Source: an uncultured Pelagibacteraceae bacterium
GTDB taxonomy: Bacteria > Pseudomonadota > Alphaproteobacteria > Pelagibacterales > Pelagibacteraceae
NCBI GenBank assembly: GCA_902518165.1
Contig: CABYFB010000001.1
Location: forward strand, 17,501 to 81,500
DNA: 64,000 bases
Direction of reading: 5' to 3'
Of the stretch, positions 52,707-61,392 are shown piece after piece; positions within the stretch are counted from its first letter, which is position 1, and each line of letters begins with the position of its first letter. The notes under the pieces were generated by a model. That model was not told where the DNA came from. It was given only the letters and a program-made list of their open reading frames with translations, and made no database searches. The translations under genes and the position numbers were made by a program.

Positions 52707-53374
52707 ATAATTTAAAAAATATAAAAAATATTTTATTCGACTGTGATGGCGTTTTATATAGTGATTTAGAGGCAGTTTTTGGCCAAGTTAGTAGGAGAAT
52801 GACAAAATATATTTCGAATAAACTTAATTTAGACCTTACAAAAGCCAAAGAATTACAAAGAGATTATTTTCACAAATACAACACAAGTTTAAATGGATTG
52901 ATGATACATCATGATATACCACCGGAAGAATTCTTGGAGTATGTTCATGATATTGATCTTTCATTTATGGAAAAAGATCTTGTTTTAAGAAATGAGCTTG
53001 AAAACATAAATTTAAATAAATTCGTATTTACAAACGGAAGTAGAGCGCACGTAAAAAATATAGTTAAAACTCTTGGTATTGAAGACCAATTCAAAGATAT
53101 ATTTGATATCGTAGACGCAAAATATCACCCTAAGCCTGAAGCTAAAGCTTTTGATCTTATGGTTAATAAATTTAAGATTAATCCAAAAGAAACTCTTTAT
53201 ATCGAGGATATAGCTAAGAATTTATCGATAGGTAAAGAGCGAGGGACAATAACAGCTTGGCTTATCAATAATGAATACTGGGGTAAAAAAGAGTCTGACA
53301 AAGACTACATCGACTATAAAATCGAAAATCTCTCTTTATTTTTAAAAGAAATAAGGTTATTAAAAAGTTCTTAA
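52703..53374 (+). CDS. HAD-family hydrolase, pyrimidine 5'-nucleotidase type
   Basis: A 223-residue HAD phosphatase. Motif I is FDCDGVLYSD (13-22), motif II is VFTNGS (near 107-112), Lys lies in HPKPEAKAF, and motif IV is YIEDIAKNLSIGKERG (near 172-187). The cap-type insertion between motifs I and II and the context argB-HAD-dapD match the alphaproteobacterial proteins annotated as pyrimidine 5'-nucleotidase (SDT1-like). The natural substrate is not certain. It overlaps argB by 4 bases. Confidence 0.85.
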   Translation: MNNLKNIKNILFDCDGVLYSDLEAVFGQVSRRMTKYISNKLNLDLTKAKELQRDYFHKYNTSLNGLMIHHDIPPEEFLEYVHDIDLSFMEKDLVLRNELENINLNKFVFTNGSRAHVKNIVKTLGIEDQFKDIFDIVDAKYHPKPEAKAFDLMVNKFKINPKETLYIEDIAKNLSIGKERGTITAWLINNEYWGKKESDKDYIDYKIENLSLFLKEIRLLKSS

Positions 53375-53378
53375 ATTT

Positions 53379-54206
53379 ATGAGCATAGAAAATATAATCA
53401 ATGATGCTTGGGAAAAAAGAGACCAAGTAAGCCCTAACTCAGATGAGAGTTTAAAAAATACCGTTAATCAAATTATTGATGACTTAGACAGTGGTAAAGT
53501 AAGAGTAGCTGAAAAAATCAATGGCGAGTGGGTAACACATCAACATATAAAAAAAGCAATTATGTTAAGTTTTAGAATGTATCCAATGGAAAATTTAAAT
53601 GGTCCTTACAGTAGTTGGTATGATAAAGCGCATCTTTTAAAAGGTAAAACGGCAGGTTGGTCAAAGGAAGATCATGAAAAAGCTGGTTTCAGAATGGTTC
53701 CTAATTCTCCAGTGAGAAAAGGATCTTTTGTAGGCAAAAATGCTATCTTAATGCCATGCTATGTGAATATAGGAGCATATATTGATGAAGGAACAATGAT
53801 AGATACTTTTGCAAGAGCTGGGAGCTGTTCTCAAATTGGAAAAAATTGTCATATCTCTGCAGGTAGTGGAGTTGGTGGAGTTTTAGAGCCTGCACAAGCA
53901 TTACCAACAATCATTGAGGACAATGTTTTTTTAGGAGCAATGTCCGAAGTTGTAGAAGGAGTGATAGTAGGTGAAGGTTCTGTTTTAAGTATGGGAATGT
54001 ATATTGGACAATCAACAAAAATTGTTAACAGGAAAACAGGAGAAATTAGCTACGGTAAAATTCCACCATATTCTGTTGTTGTTCCAGGTTCTCTACCAGA
54101 TAAAAATAATTCAAGCGCTCCATCATTATATTGTGCGGTAATAATCAAACAAGTAGACGAAAAAACAAGATCAAAGACTTCAATAAACGATCTTTTAAGA
54201 GAATAA
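53379..54206 (+). CDS. dapD: tetrahydrodipicolinate N-succinyltransferase
   Basis: Succinylates tetrahydrodipicolinate in lysine/DAP synthesis. The 275-residue protein is a trimeric left-handed beta-helix enzyme: hexapeptide repeats run from about 105 to 225 (GSFVGKNAILMPCYVNIGAYIDEGTMIDTFARAGSCSQIGKNCHISAGSGVGGVLEPAQALPTIIEDNVFLGAMSEVVEGVIVGEGSVLSMG). Start and length are normal. It leads dapE by 4 bases, so succinylation and desuccinylation are coupled. The pathway intermediate step by ArgD/DapC is discussed under argD. Confidence 0.96.
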   Translation: MSIENIINDAWEKRDQVSPNSDESLKNTVNQIIDDLDSGKVRVAEKINGEWVTHQHIKKAIMLSFRMYPMENLNGPYSSWYDKAHLLKGKTAGWSKEDHEKAGFRMVPNSPVRKGSFVGKNAILMPCYVNIGAYIDEGTMIDTFARAGSCSQIGKNCHISAGSGVGGVLEPAQALPTIIEDNVFLGAMSEVVEGVIVGEGSVLSMGMYIGQSTKIVNRKTGEISYGKIPPYSVVVPGSLPDKNNSSAPSLYCAVIIKQVDEKTRSKTSINDLLRE

Positions 54207-54210
54207 ATTA

Positions 54211-55353
54211 ATGAAAACTTATAATGAACTAACGTTAGCTCAAGAGCTAATAAAATTTCAAACAATTAAAACGGAAGATAAAGGTATTATGAATTTCCTT
54301 TCAAGAAAACTCTCATCAATAGGTTTTAAATGTCATATAATAAAATCAAAAGGTGCAAGTACTAAACCTGCATTAAATTTATATGCAAAATTTGGTAAAT
54401 CAAAGCCCAATATTAATTATTTGGGTCATACAGATGTTGTTGCCAACCTTAATAATTGGGATATTCCGCCATTTAAAGCAGTAGTAAAAAAAGGATATTT
54501 GTATGGAAGAGGATCACAGGACATGAAGGGTAGTGTAGCATGTTGGATAAGTGCTGTAAGTGATTTTATTAAAAACAAAAAATTTATAGGCTCTATATCA
54601 ATAATAATTACAGCTGATGAAGAAACTACAGGCTATGGTTGTCCAGCTGTTATGAAATATTTAATGAAAAAAAGAGAAAAAATTGACTTTTCAATAGTAG
54701 GCGAACCATCATCAAATAAATCAGTTGGGGATGAAATCAGAATTGGAAGAAGAGGTTCTATGAATGGAACAGTAACAGTATATGGAAAAAGTGGACACTC
54801 TGCATTTTATGGGACATATATAAATCCATGTACTGCTCTCGCTAAAATAATATCTAAACTGAAAAGTGTTCAGCTAGACAGAGGAACAAAGTATATGCCA
54901 CCATCCAATTTGGAATTTACAAAAATGAATGTGGATAATATATCTGAAAATGTAGTCCCACAGTCTGCAAGTGCTAAATTTAATGTTAGATTTAATTCAA
55001 CTTATAAATCGTTATCATTAAAAAAAAAACTTAATAAAATTATTAATGCAGTTGCAAAAAAAGAACATTGCAAAACTAAAATAGACTATAAAGTAAGTGG
55101 AGAAGCATTTTACACAGAGCCAAATAAAGAAATTTATATGGTAAAAAAAATTGTAAAAAAAATTACAGGTAAAAATGCAAAATTAAATTGTAGAGGTGGC
55201 ACAAGTGACAGCAGATTTTTAGGTTCAATACCACGTCTTGAGCTTGGGTTGAGAAATAATACTATTCATATGGTTAATGAAAGAACATCGATCTCAGATT
55301 TAAAAAAGTTAACCAAGATTTATAAGAACATTTTACATAATTATTTCGCTTGA
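54211..55353 (+). CDS. dapE: succinyl-diaminopimelate desuccinylase
   Basis: Zinc amidase giving LL-diaminopimelate. The 380-residue M20 peptidase-family protein has LGHTDVV (metal His, about 71-77), GRGSQDMKGSVACW (bridging Asp, about 95-108), the catalytic ADEETTGYGCPAVMKYL (EE, about 130-146), VGEPSS, and the dimer-domain GRRGSMNGTVTVYGKSGHSAFY. The C-terminal CRGGTSDSRFL and ELGLRNNTIHMVNER close the site. Its stop overlaps the TTG start of the deacetylase-like gene. Confidence 0.95.
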   Translation: MKTYNELTLAQELIKFQTIKTEDKGIMNFLSRKLSSIGFKCHIIKSKGASTKPALNLYAKFGKSKPNINYLGHTDVVANLNNWDIPPFKAVVKKGYLYGRGSQDMKGSVACWISAVSDFIKNKKFIGSISIIITADEETTGYGCPAVMKYLMKKREKIDFSIVGEPSSNKSVGDEIRIGRRGSMNGTVTVYGKSGHSAFYGTYINPCTALAKIISKLKSVQLDRGTKYMPPSNLEFTKMNVDNISENVVPQSASAKFNVRFNSTYKSLSLKKKLNKIINAVAKKEHCKTKIDYKVSGEAFYTEPNKEIYMVKKIVKKITGKNAKLNCRGGTSDSRFLGSIPRLELGLRNNTIHMVNERTSISDLKKLTKIYKNILHNYFA

Positions 55354-56279
55354 AAACTGCAATTATAACATCTGAATCTTCAGAAAAACATATAACAGGC
55401 GATGGTCATCCAGAGCAACCGAAGAGAGTAGTTTCAATAATTGATACTTTAAAAAAAAATAAAGAACTGCTTTGGGATAAGCCAGATGTTGTTCCTGATG
55501 ATATTCTTAATATGACTCATTCTGAAGATTATATTAATAATTTAAAAGACTCATTTCCTAAAAGTGGCTTAAACTTTTTAGATGGTGATACTGTTGTATC
55601 CCCTGGAAGTAAGGATGCAATATTTCAAGCCGCAGGATCAGCTATAAGTGCAATAGATGGAATTGAGAATAAAAAATATAAAAATGCATTTTGTGTAGTA
55701 CGACCACCAGGACACCATGCTGAAAAAAACAAATCAATGGGCTTTTGCTGTATTTCTAATGCAGGTGTTGCAGTTAATTATTTAATAAAAAAATATAATT
55801 ATAAAAGAATTGCATGTGTAGATTTTGATGTTCATTGGGGAAATGGAAATTATGATGTAATGTATGACAACAAAAATTCACTTTATATATCAACACATCA
55901 ATATCCATTTTATCCAGGTGGTGGCTCAGAAAAAGACAAGGGAAAGTATAATAATTCTCTTAATATACCTCTTCCTGCTGGCACAAATTCTGAGGAGTAT
56001 TTTAATGCTTATGATAGAGTTTTAGATAGGTTAATTGAATATAAGCCTGATTACTTAATCTTTTCTGCTGGCTTTGATGCTCACAAGAACGATCCATTAG
56101 CTCAATTTGAACTTTCATCCAAAGATTTTTATGAAATAACAAGAAGAACACTAAAAGCCACTAATAAATTTACTAACGGGAAAGTGGTATCTCTATTAGA
56201 AGGTGGATACGACCTAAAAGCACTTGCTGAAAGCGCTAATTATCATGTAAATGCATTAATCGAGTCGGAAAATACATAA
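55350..56279 (+). CDS. histone-deacetylase-family zinc amidohydrolase (class II-like)
   Basis: A 309-residue HDAC-superfamily protein. Seen: GHPEQPKR (19-26), RPPGHHAEKNKSMGFC with the catalytic H122-H123 pair, zinc ligands D160 and H162 in DFDVHWGNG, D243 in SAGFDAH, and the LEGGYDLKAL loop. In bacteria such enzymes deacetylate polyamines, small molecules or proteins; which one here is not clear. The start is TTG, overlapping the dapE stop (TTGA). It lies 2 bases before a SET-domain gene, so a deacetylase and a lysine methyltransferase are made from one transcript. Confidence 0.93.
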   Translation: MKTAIITSESSEKHITGDGHPEQPKRVVSIIDTLKKNKELLWDKPDVVPDDILNMTHSEDYINNLKDSFPKSGLNFLDGDTVVSPGSKDAIFQAAGSAISAIDGIENKKYKNAFCVVRPPGHHAEKNKSMGFCCISNAGVAVNYLIKKYNYKRIACVDFDVHWGNGNYDVMYDNKNSLYISTHQYPFYPGGGSEKDKGKYNNSLNIPLPAGTNSEEYFNAYDRVLDRLIEYKPDYLIFSAGFDAHKNDPLAQFELSSKDFYEITRRTLKATNKFTNGKVVSLLEGGYDLKALAESANYHVNALIESENT

Positions 56280-56281
56280 TC

Positions 56282-56743
56282 ATGAAACTATATAAACAAA
56301 AATCATCAAATATTGATAACAGGGGACTGTTTGCATCTAAAAATATAAAAAAAGGAACTAAGATTATTTACTACATAGGTAAAATAATTACAAAAAAACA
56401 AACAGAAAATAATCCAAAATTTGATAACGATAAAGCAATTTATCTTTTTAACTTAAATAATAGGTATGATTTAGACGGTGATTTTGCTTACAATACTGCA
56501 AGACTTATTAACCACTCTTGTAATCCAAACTGTGAAGTTGAAGGTAAAGGTTTAAAATTATGGATTAGTTCTATCAAAGATATAAAAAAAAATGAGGAAC
56601 TAACTTATGATTATGGATTTAGTTTTGATGAAAATTATAAGGATTTCCCTTGTAAGTGTGGCTCCAAAAATTGTTGTGGTTACATAGTTAGAGAGGGATC
56701 AAGATGGAGAATAAAAAAGAAAAAAAAGAAATTTAATAAATAA
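56282..56743 (+). CDS. SET-domain lysine methyltransferase
   Basis: A 153-residue protein that is a nearly complete SET domain. It opens with NRGLFASKNIKKGTKIIYYIGKIIT (13-37), has the pseudoknot core ARLINHSCNPNCEVEG (73-88; NHSCNPN at 77-83), the ELTYDYGF substrate-Tyr motif (106-113) and a post-SET cysteine group in CKCGSKNCC (124-132), which in this family binds zinc with the NHSC cysteine. It ends in a Lys/Arg-rich tail. The target protein is unknown. Ribosomal or nucleoid proteins are plausible. It overlaps truA tail to tail by 11 bases. Confidence 0.93.
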   Translation: MKLYKQKSSNIDNRGLFASKNIKKGTKIIYYIGKIITKKQTENNPKFDNDKAIYLFNLNNRYDLDGDFAYNTARLINHSCNPNCEVEGKGLKLWISSIKDIKKNEELTYDYGFSFDENYKDFPCKCGSKNCCGYIVREGSRWRIKKKKKKFNK

Positions 56744-57473
56744 TTTTCTCAAGATATAAACCATGTGCAGGGGCAATAGGAGCACAATTTTTTCTAGATT
56801 TTGATTTAAATATACTGGTAAATTTTTTTAAGTTCCATTTATTTTCACCAAGGTATTTGAGTGAACCAACCATGGATCTAACTTGACTCTTAAGAAATGA
56901 TTTTGACACAAATTGAATTTTTATAATATTTTTAACTTTGGTTATTTTTACTTTTTTAATGGTTCTTACCGGACTTTTTGCAGCACAATTAGATGCTCTA
57001 AAAGTTGAAAAATCATGAGTTCCAATTAATTTTTTTGCTCCCTTTTTCATCAATTCAACATTAATTTTTTTTTTAATATGCCACTCTCTGTTAAAATTAA
57101 TAACTGAAGGAGAAGCATCATTTCTAATTAAGTACGTATACCGTCTTTCTTTTGCAGAATATCTTGAATGAAAAAGTTTATTTTTTTTCTTTATTTTTAA
57201 AATAGATATTTTTTTTTTATTTAAAAAGAAGTTTAGTGAATTCAATAATTTATCTTTTTGAATAATTTTGTTTGTAGTATCAAAGTGAGCTGATTGCTCT
57301 TTAGCATGAACTCCTGTGTCTGTTCGTCCAGACCCGTAAATTTTTATTTTTTCTTTTAATAGTTTAGATAAGACAATCTCAATATTTTCCTGGATTGACT
57401 TACCTTTTTTTTGAATTTGCCAACCATTGTATAAAGTGCCTTCGTATTCTATTAGAATCTGATATCTATTCAC
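56733..57473 (-). CDS. truA: tRNA pseudouridine(38-40) synthase
   Basis: Makes pseudouridine at positions 38-40 of the anticodon arm. The 246-residue protein has the catalytic Asp in YGSGRTDTGVHAKEQSAHFD (about 46-66), the RRYTYLIRN strand, the GTHDFSTFRAS block and RSMVGSLKYLGENKW near the end. The Lys content is high but all TruA motifs are in place. It overlaps fmt by 8 bases, giving the order def-fmt-truA on the minus strand as in many alphaproteobacteria. Confidence 0.95.
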   Translation of the reverse strand: MNRYQILIEYEGTLYNGWQIQKKGKSIQENIEIVLSKLLKEKIKIYGSGRTDTGVHAKEQSAHFDTTNKIIQKDKLLNSLNFFLNKKKISILKIKKKNKLFHSRYSAKERRYTYLIRNDASPSVINFNREWHIKKKINVELMKKGAKKLIGTHDFSTFRASNCAAKSPVRTIKKVKITKVKNIIKIQFVSKSFLKSQVRSMVGSLKYLGENKWNLKKFTSIFKSKSRKNCAPIAPAHGLYLEKIIY

Positions 57474-58380
57474 TTGTAATTATTGTTCCTTTTCTAACCT
57501 TATTCCCTAATAAAAATTCGTTAATTAATTGAGGATTCTTACCCTCTTTTTGTATCTCAATAATATTTATTGAATTTTCACCACATGCTATTGTCATTTG
57601 TTCATCGATTACTTCACCGATTGTTGCTGACTGCTTGTTTATTTTAGCTTTTAATATTTTATATCTTTTGTTGTTAAGCTCAAACCATGCACCAGGTTTT
57701 GGATATAATCCATTTATTTGAGCGATTATTTTACGAGCACTATTATTCCAATCTATCTTTCCCTCTATCTTTTGAATTTTCTTTGCGTATGTAGCTTTTG
57801 TATGATCTTGCTCTTTAAATATTGCCTCTCCGTCTAAAACTTTTTGCACATTTTCTAAAATTTTTTCTGTGCTCAAATAAGATAATTTTTCTGATAAAAT
57901 TTCTGCGTTATCTAGATCAAGAATATCTACTGAATATTTATTACATACTGGTCCAGAATCTAATTTTTCATCAATTTTCATAAATGATATACCAGTTTTT
58001 TTTTCATTGTTTAAAATCGATCTTTGAATTGGTGCCGCCCCTCTCCATTTTGGTAATAATGAAGCATGAATATTCAAAAAACCTTTTTTACTCAAATCAA
58101 GAATTTTTTTTGAAATTAATTGTCCATATGCAACAACAATTACAAGATCTAAATTTAATTCTTTAAGATATTCATATTCTTCATCAATTTTTTTTGGAGT
58201 TTTAACTTCTAGATTAAGTTCCTCTGCACATATATGAATTGATGATTTCGTAAACTTTTGACCTCTATTTGATTTACTTGGAGGCTGAGTAAATACACAG
58301 TTAATTTTATATTTTTGATTAATTTTTTTTAGGATAGGTACAGCAAACCGCGGGGTACCCATGAATACAATATTTGACAT
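57466..58380 (-). CDS. fmt: methionyl-tRNA formyltransferase
   Basis: Formylates initiator Met-tRNA. The 304-residue protein has IVFMGTPRFAVPILKKI at the start, VVAYGQLISKKIL, the formyl-transfer core LNIHASLLPKWRGAAPIQRSILNNEKKTGISFMKIDEKLDSGPV (Asn, His and Asp catalytic set in NIHASLLPKWRGAAP and the following DSGP), and a C-terminal OB-fold domain with PGAWFELNNKRYKILKA. It follows def with no gap and overlaps truA. Confidence 0.95.
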   Translation of the reverse strand: MSNIVFMGTPRFAVPILKKINQKYKINCVFTQPPSKSNRGQKFTKSSIHICAEELNLEVKTPKKIDEEYEYLKELNLDLVIVVAYGQLISKKILDLSKKGFLNIHASLLPKWRGAAPIQRSILNNEKKTGISFMKIDEKLDSGPVCNKYSVDILDLDNAEILSEKLSYLSTEKILENVQKVLDGEAIFKEQDHTKATYAKKIQKIEGKIDWNNSARKIIAQINGLYPKPGAWFELNNKRYKILKAKINKQSATIGEVIDEQMTIACGENSINIIEIQKEGKNPQLINEFLLGNKVRKGTIITSE

Positions 58381-58902
58381 TTAAACAACAACTCTATTAG
58401 AAGTTTTTTGTTTAGACAATTTTTTTATTATTAAATCTTTTTTGATTTTAGATAAATAATCAATGATTAGTTTTCCATCTAAGTGATTAATTTCATGTTG
58501 TAAACATGTTGAGAGTAGTCCATCACATTCCATTTCTTTCTTATCACCTTTTTCATCTATATAAGATACTGTACAAATTTCTGGTCTCTCTATCTCAATA
58601 AAGGTATTAGGTATTGATAAACAACCTTCCTCATATGTAGACATTTTTTCACTTAGAGTTTTTATTTGTGGATTAATAAAACATAAAGGTTTTTTTTCAT
58701 TTTCATTTTTTGAGACATCTAAAACAACTACTCTTTTAAGGATTCCAACTTGAACAGCTGCTAAACCTATGCCATTGTGATGGTACATAGTTTCAAATAA
58801 ATCTTTTATGAGCTTTTTTTCATTAACATCAACTTTATTTAGTGGCTCAGATTTTTTTCTAAGAATATCATCAGGTACTGTGATTAGTTCTTTTACTGAC
58901 AT
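58381..58902 (-). CDS. def: peptide deformylase
   Basis: Removes the formyl group from new proteins. The 173-residue protein has the three metal-site motifs: GIGLAAVQVG (about 44-53), EGCLSIP (about 92-98) and QHEINHLDGKLIIDYLS (HExxH, about 135-151). Length is that of type I Def. The pair def-fmt works on the same formyl group and is commonly linked. It begins 14 bases after the large exported-protein gene on the same strand. Confidence 0.96.
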   Translation of the reverse strand: MSVKELITVPDDILRKKSEPLNKVDVNEKKLIKDLFETMYHHNGIGLAAVQVGILKRVVVLDVSKNENEKKPLCFINPQIKTLSEKMSTYEEGCLSIPNTFIEIERPEICTVSYIDEKGDKKEMECDGLLSTCLQHEINHLDGKLIIDYLSKIKKDLIIKKLSKQKTSNRVVV

Positions 58903-58916
58903 AATTTATTTATTGT

Positions 58917-60656
58917 TTAGACTTTTAAAGGCAAGACTTCTATTAGTATTTCGTTCCTTAAATCTACATTTTTTAGCTCATTCATAGTTGAAACTAATAA
59001 ATTCACAGTGTTTATATCTAGATCTTCAAGGTTACTTTCACCAACAATATCTACTATTTTAATTAATAATAAGCCTAACTCTCCATTCGATAGCATTTGT
59101 TTTATATCAGAGGAAAATTGATAGTTGTATTCATAAAGGTTTGCGTATTTTTTATCTATTTTTACGCCATCTGATTTAAGAGATTCAATAAGAATCATAT
59201 CTTTTCTTGAAAAAACATATTTTTTGTTTCTTTTAATTTTTTTTAAAATATCGTTTGTTTCCTTTTCAGCTTTAGGCAAACTAGTTTTATTTAAAAAGTA
59301 ATTTAATAATTTTGACTGATGTATTTTTTTATTATTAAATTTTATCTTTCTCTCCTTTTTTAACTTTTTGTTGGTATGATTTTCATAAAAGGTGGTAAAA
59401 TTTGAGGGAACATCATCTTTTTTTATTTTTTTTAATATTACTTTGATTTCATTATCAAACGCATTATCTAATTTTTTTTTTTGGAAAGATTTATATAGTT
59501 CTGACGTCATACTTAATCTTTGCTCGACATCAACAGATAAAAGTAATCTTTGATATAATAAAGCTCTGCCCTCATAATCTGGAAGTAGCTTATAAGCATC
59601 TTTGGCATTTAATAGTTGTGTTATGTTAAATTGAAATTTTTTATATGTATCTAGTAGTTCTCTCTCATCAAATACATTTTCGTGAGTTGCTCTTTCTAAT
59701 AACCTTAAATCTTCTGGATTTTCAATATCAAAGGAATTTGAATTTTTAAGAATATTTGATGACGACAAATAACTCCAGATATATCTAGGTGAATCCATTT
59801 TTGGTTCATAATTAAAATCATTATTTGTTTTATGAGATAAGTGAAAATATAAAATATTTTCGTCTGAAATTATTTCATCTTTGCTGGCGTAACCCATTAA
59901 TATATTAAATTTATTTTCAAAAAAAGTGTCTATCTCATCCAACTCTTTTGACAAATCGAAAAGTAGTTGAGCTTGTTCTTTTTTATCTTCTAGAATTAAA
60001 CAATAAATTTTAAAATTATTTAGATACTTATCAGTAATTGCACCACTAATATTAAATATTTCACATGCTTTTTTTACTTCAGAGTTTGAAAGAAAATATT
60101 CTGAATAAAATTTAATTAATTTATTTTTATTTGAAACTTCAGAGTTATTAATTAAAAATTCTTTAATTAATTCAAAATCTTTTTTGTTTATTAAATGATT
60201 AAATTTAAACTCTAAAAATTCCTCTTCAGTAATATTATTTGTAGGAATATATGAATTTGTTAGTAAAGCTATATCTAATATTTTTTTTGAAAATTCAGAT
60301 AAATTTCTATTTAAATTTTTATTTAATATACTTTTAATTATCTCACCATCACTATTCGACCACATGTCAATTTTTAGGCCATTCTGCGCAGGATCATACA
60401 ATCCAGCTAATTTTATAGCAGATGACTCGATTTCTTTGTTTATCACTATCTCAGAACTAGATTGAACTGATAATGTTGTATTAATATTTAGATTATTACT
60501 TGCGTTTATGTTTGAGGTTGAATTTTCTTTATTAATAATATCTTTTTTTTCAATTTTCCAGATATCGATTGGTTCATTTGCAAAAGAACAATTATAAAAA
60601 AATAGAATTAAGGTTATTTTGAAAATTATTTTACTTAATTGTTTTAAAATTTTCAT
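58917..60656 (-). CDS. large exported protein of unknown function (579 residues)
   Basis: Not recognised as a named family. Residues 1-26 (KILKQLSKIIFKITLILFFYNCSFA) look like a cleavable signal peptide, with a possible lipobox-like YNCS that lacks the usual L-x-G pattern. The mature part is helical and rich in Leu, Asn, Lys and Glu, with repeated short helix pairs (such as LINKKDFELIKEFLINN, SEYFLSNSEVKKACEIF), as in TPR/SEL1-like or other solenoid proteins. It starts inside the last 26 bases of a 46-codon membrane ORF and precedes def. A periplasmic scaffold role is a guess. Confidence 0.7.
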   Translation of the reverse strand: MKILKQLSKIIFKITLILFFYNCSFANEPIDIWKIEKKDIINKENSTSNINASNNLNINTTLSVQSSSEIVINKEIESSAIKLAGLYDPAQNGLKIDMWSNSDGEIIKSILNKNLNRNLSEFSKKILDIALLTNSYIPTNNITEEEFLEFKFNHLINKKDFELIKEFLINNSEVSNKNKLIKFYSEYFLSNSEVKKACEIFNISGAITDKYLNNFKIYCLILEDKKEQAQLLFDLSKELDEIDTFFENKFNILMGYASKDEIISDENILYFHLSHKTNNDFNYEPKMDSPRYIWSYLSSSNILKNSNSFDIENPEDLRLLERATHENVFDERELLDTYKKFQFNITQLLNAKDAYKLLPDYEGRALLYQRLLLSVDVEQRLSMTSELYKSFQKKKLDNAFDNEIKVILKKIKKDDVPSNFTTFYENHTNKKLKKERKIKFNNKKIHQSKLLNYFLNKTSLPKAEKETNDILKKIKRNKKYVFSRKDMILIESLKSDGVKIDKKYANLYEYNYQFSSDIKQMLSNGELGLLLIKIVDIVGESNLEDLDINTVNLLVSTMNELKNVDLRNEILIEVLPLKV

Positions 60657-60771
60657 TAGGCAAAATCACTTCAATTTTTTTGTTGGGGGATGGGAAATCA
60701 ATCTGACTCAAAACAACAATAGACAAAATTAATATAAAAAAAATAATTCCAGCTTTAATTGCAAATTTCAT
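60631..60771 (-). CDS. candidate 46-residue single-pass membrane protein
   Basis: Not recognised. It reads MKFAIKAGIIFFILILSIVV then LSQIDFPSPNKKIEVILPNENFKTIK: one hydrophobic helix (about 4-22), then a short polar tail. Its 3' end overlaps the start of the 579-residue exported protein by 26 bases (the ATG of that gene lies in CCTAATGAA), suggesting translational coupling. Without it the gap to the divergent aroK would be the one loose spot in this area. The helix plus overlap support a real gene. Function is unknown. Confidence 0.55.
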   Translation of the reverse strand: MKFAIKAGIIFFILILSIVVLSQIDFPSPNKKIEVILPNENFKTIK

Positions 60772-60867
60772 ATTATGTTATATTCCTTTGTAGTATAATG
60801 TTTTAAAAGCATATAATTTTGTAAAATCAAAATAAGACATATTTGTGTTTTTTCAACTTAGAAATAT

Positions 60868-61392
60868 ATGGAATCAAATAAAAATCTAGTTTTAGTAGGT
60901 ATGATGGGCTCGGGAAAGACTTTAATAGGAAAATTGATTTCTAAACAAACCAAACTTAAATTTATTGATATAGATAATAAAATTGAAGAAAAAGAAAAAA
61001 TGAAAATTGCAGAAATTTTCAAAAAAAAGGGAGAAAAATACTTCCGTGAATGTGAAGAAGATATAACATTATCATGTTTAAAAGGTGAAAAACAAATTTT
61101 ATCACTAGGTGGGGGTGCTTATATTAATACTAATATTAGGAAAGAATGTAAGAAAAGTTCTTTTAGTTTTTGGTTGAACTGGAAAAAAGATATAATAATA
61201 AAAAGAATAAATGGTAGCAAAAAAAGACCTCTAGCCATGTCATTAAGTGAAACAGATCTAGAGATACTAATAAATGAAAGAGCTAAAATATATAGTTTAG
61301 CAGATTTCACAATTAATTGTGATCAGCTAAATAAAAATGAAATAGCAAATAAAATTATTAAAAAATATGAAATCAAAAATAATAAAGGTTAA
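60868..61392 (+). CDS. aroK: shikimate kinase
   Basis: Phosphorylates shikimate. The 174-residue kinase has the P-loop GMMGSGKTLIGKLIS (about 11-25), FIDIDNKIEEKEKMKIAEIFKKKGEKYFRECEEDI with the shikimate-binding DxD and the FR-x-x-E pair, and ILSLGGGAYI (the GGG substrate loop). RPLA lies in the lid region (KKRPLAM). It overlaps aroB by 26 bases, the usual aroK-aroB unit. aroA lies elsewhere in the window. Confidence 0.94.
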   Translation: MESNKNLVLVGMMGSGKTLIGKLISKQTKLKFIDIDNKIEEKEKMKIAEIFKKKGEKYFRECEEDITLSCLKGEKQILSLGGGAYINTNIRKECKKSSFSFWLNWKKDIIIKRINGSKKRPLAMSLSETDLEILINERAKIYSLADFTINCDQLNKNEIANKIIKKYEIKNNKG

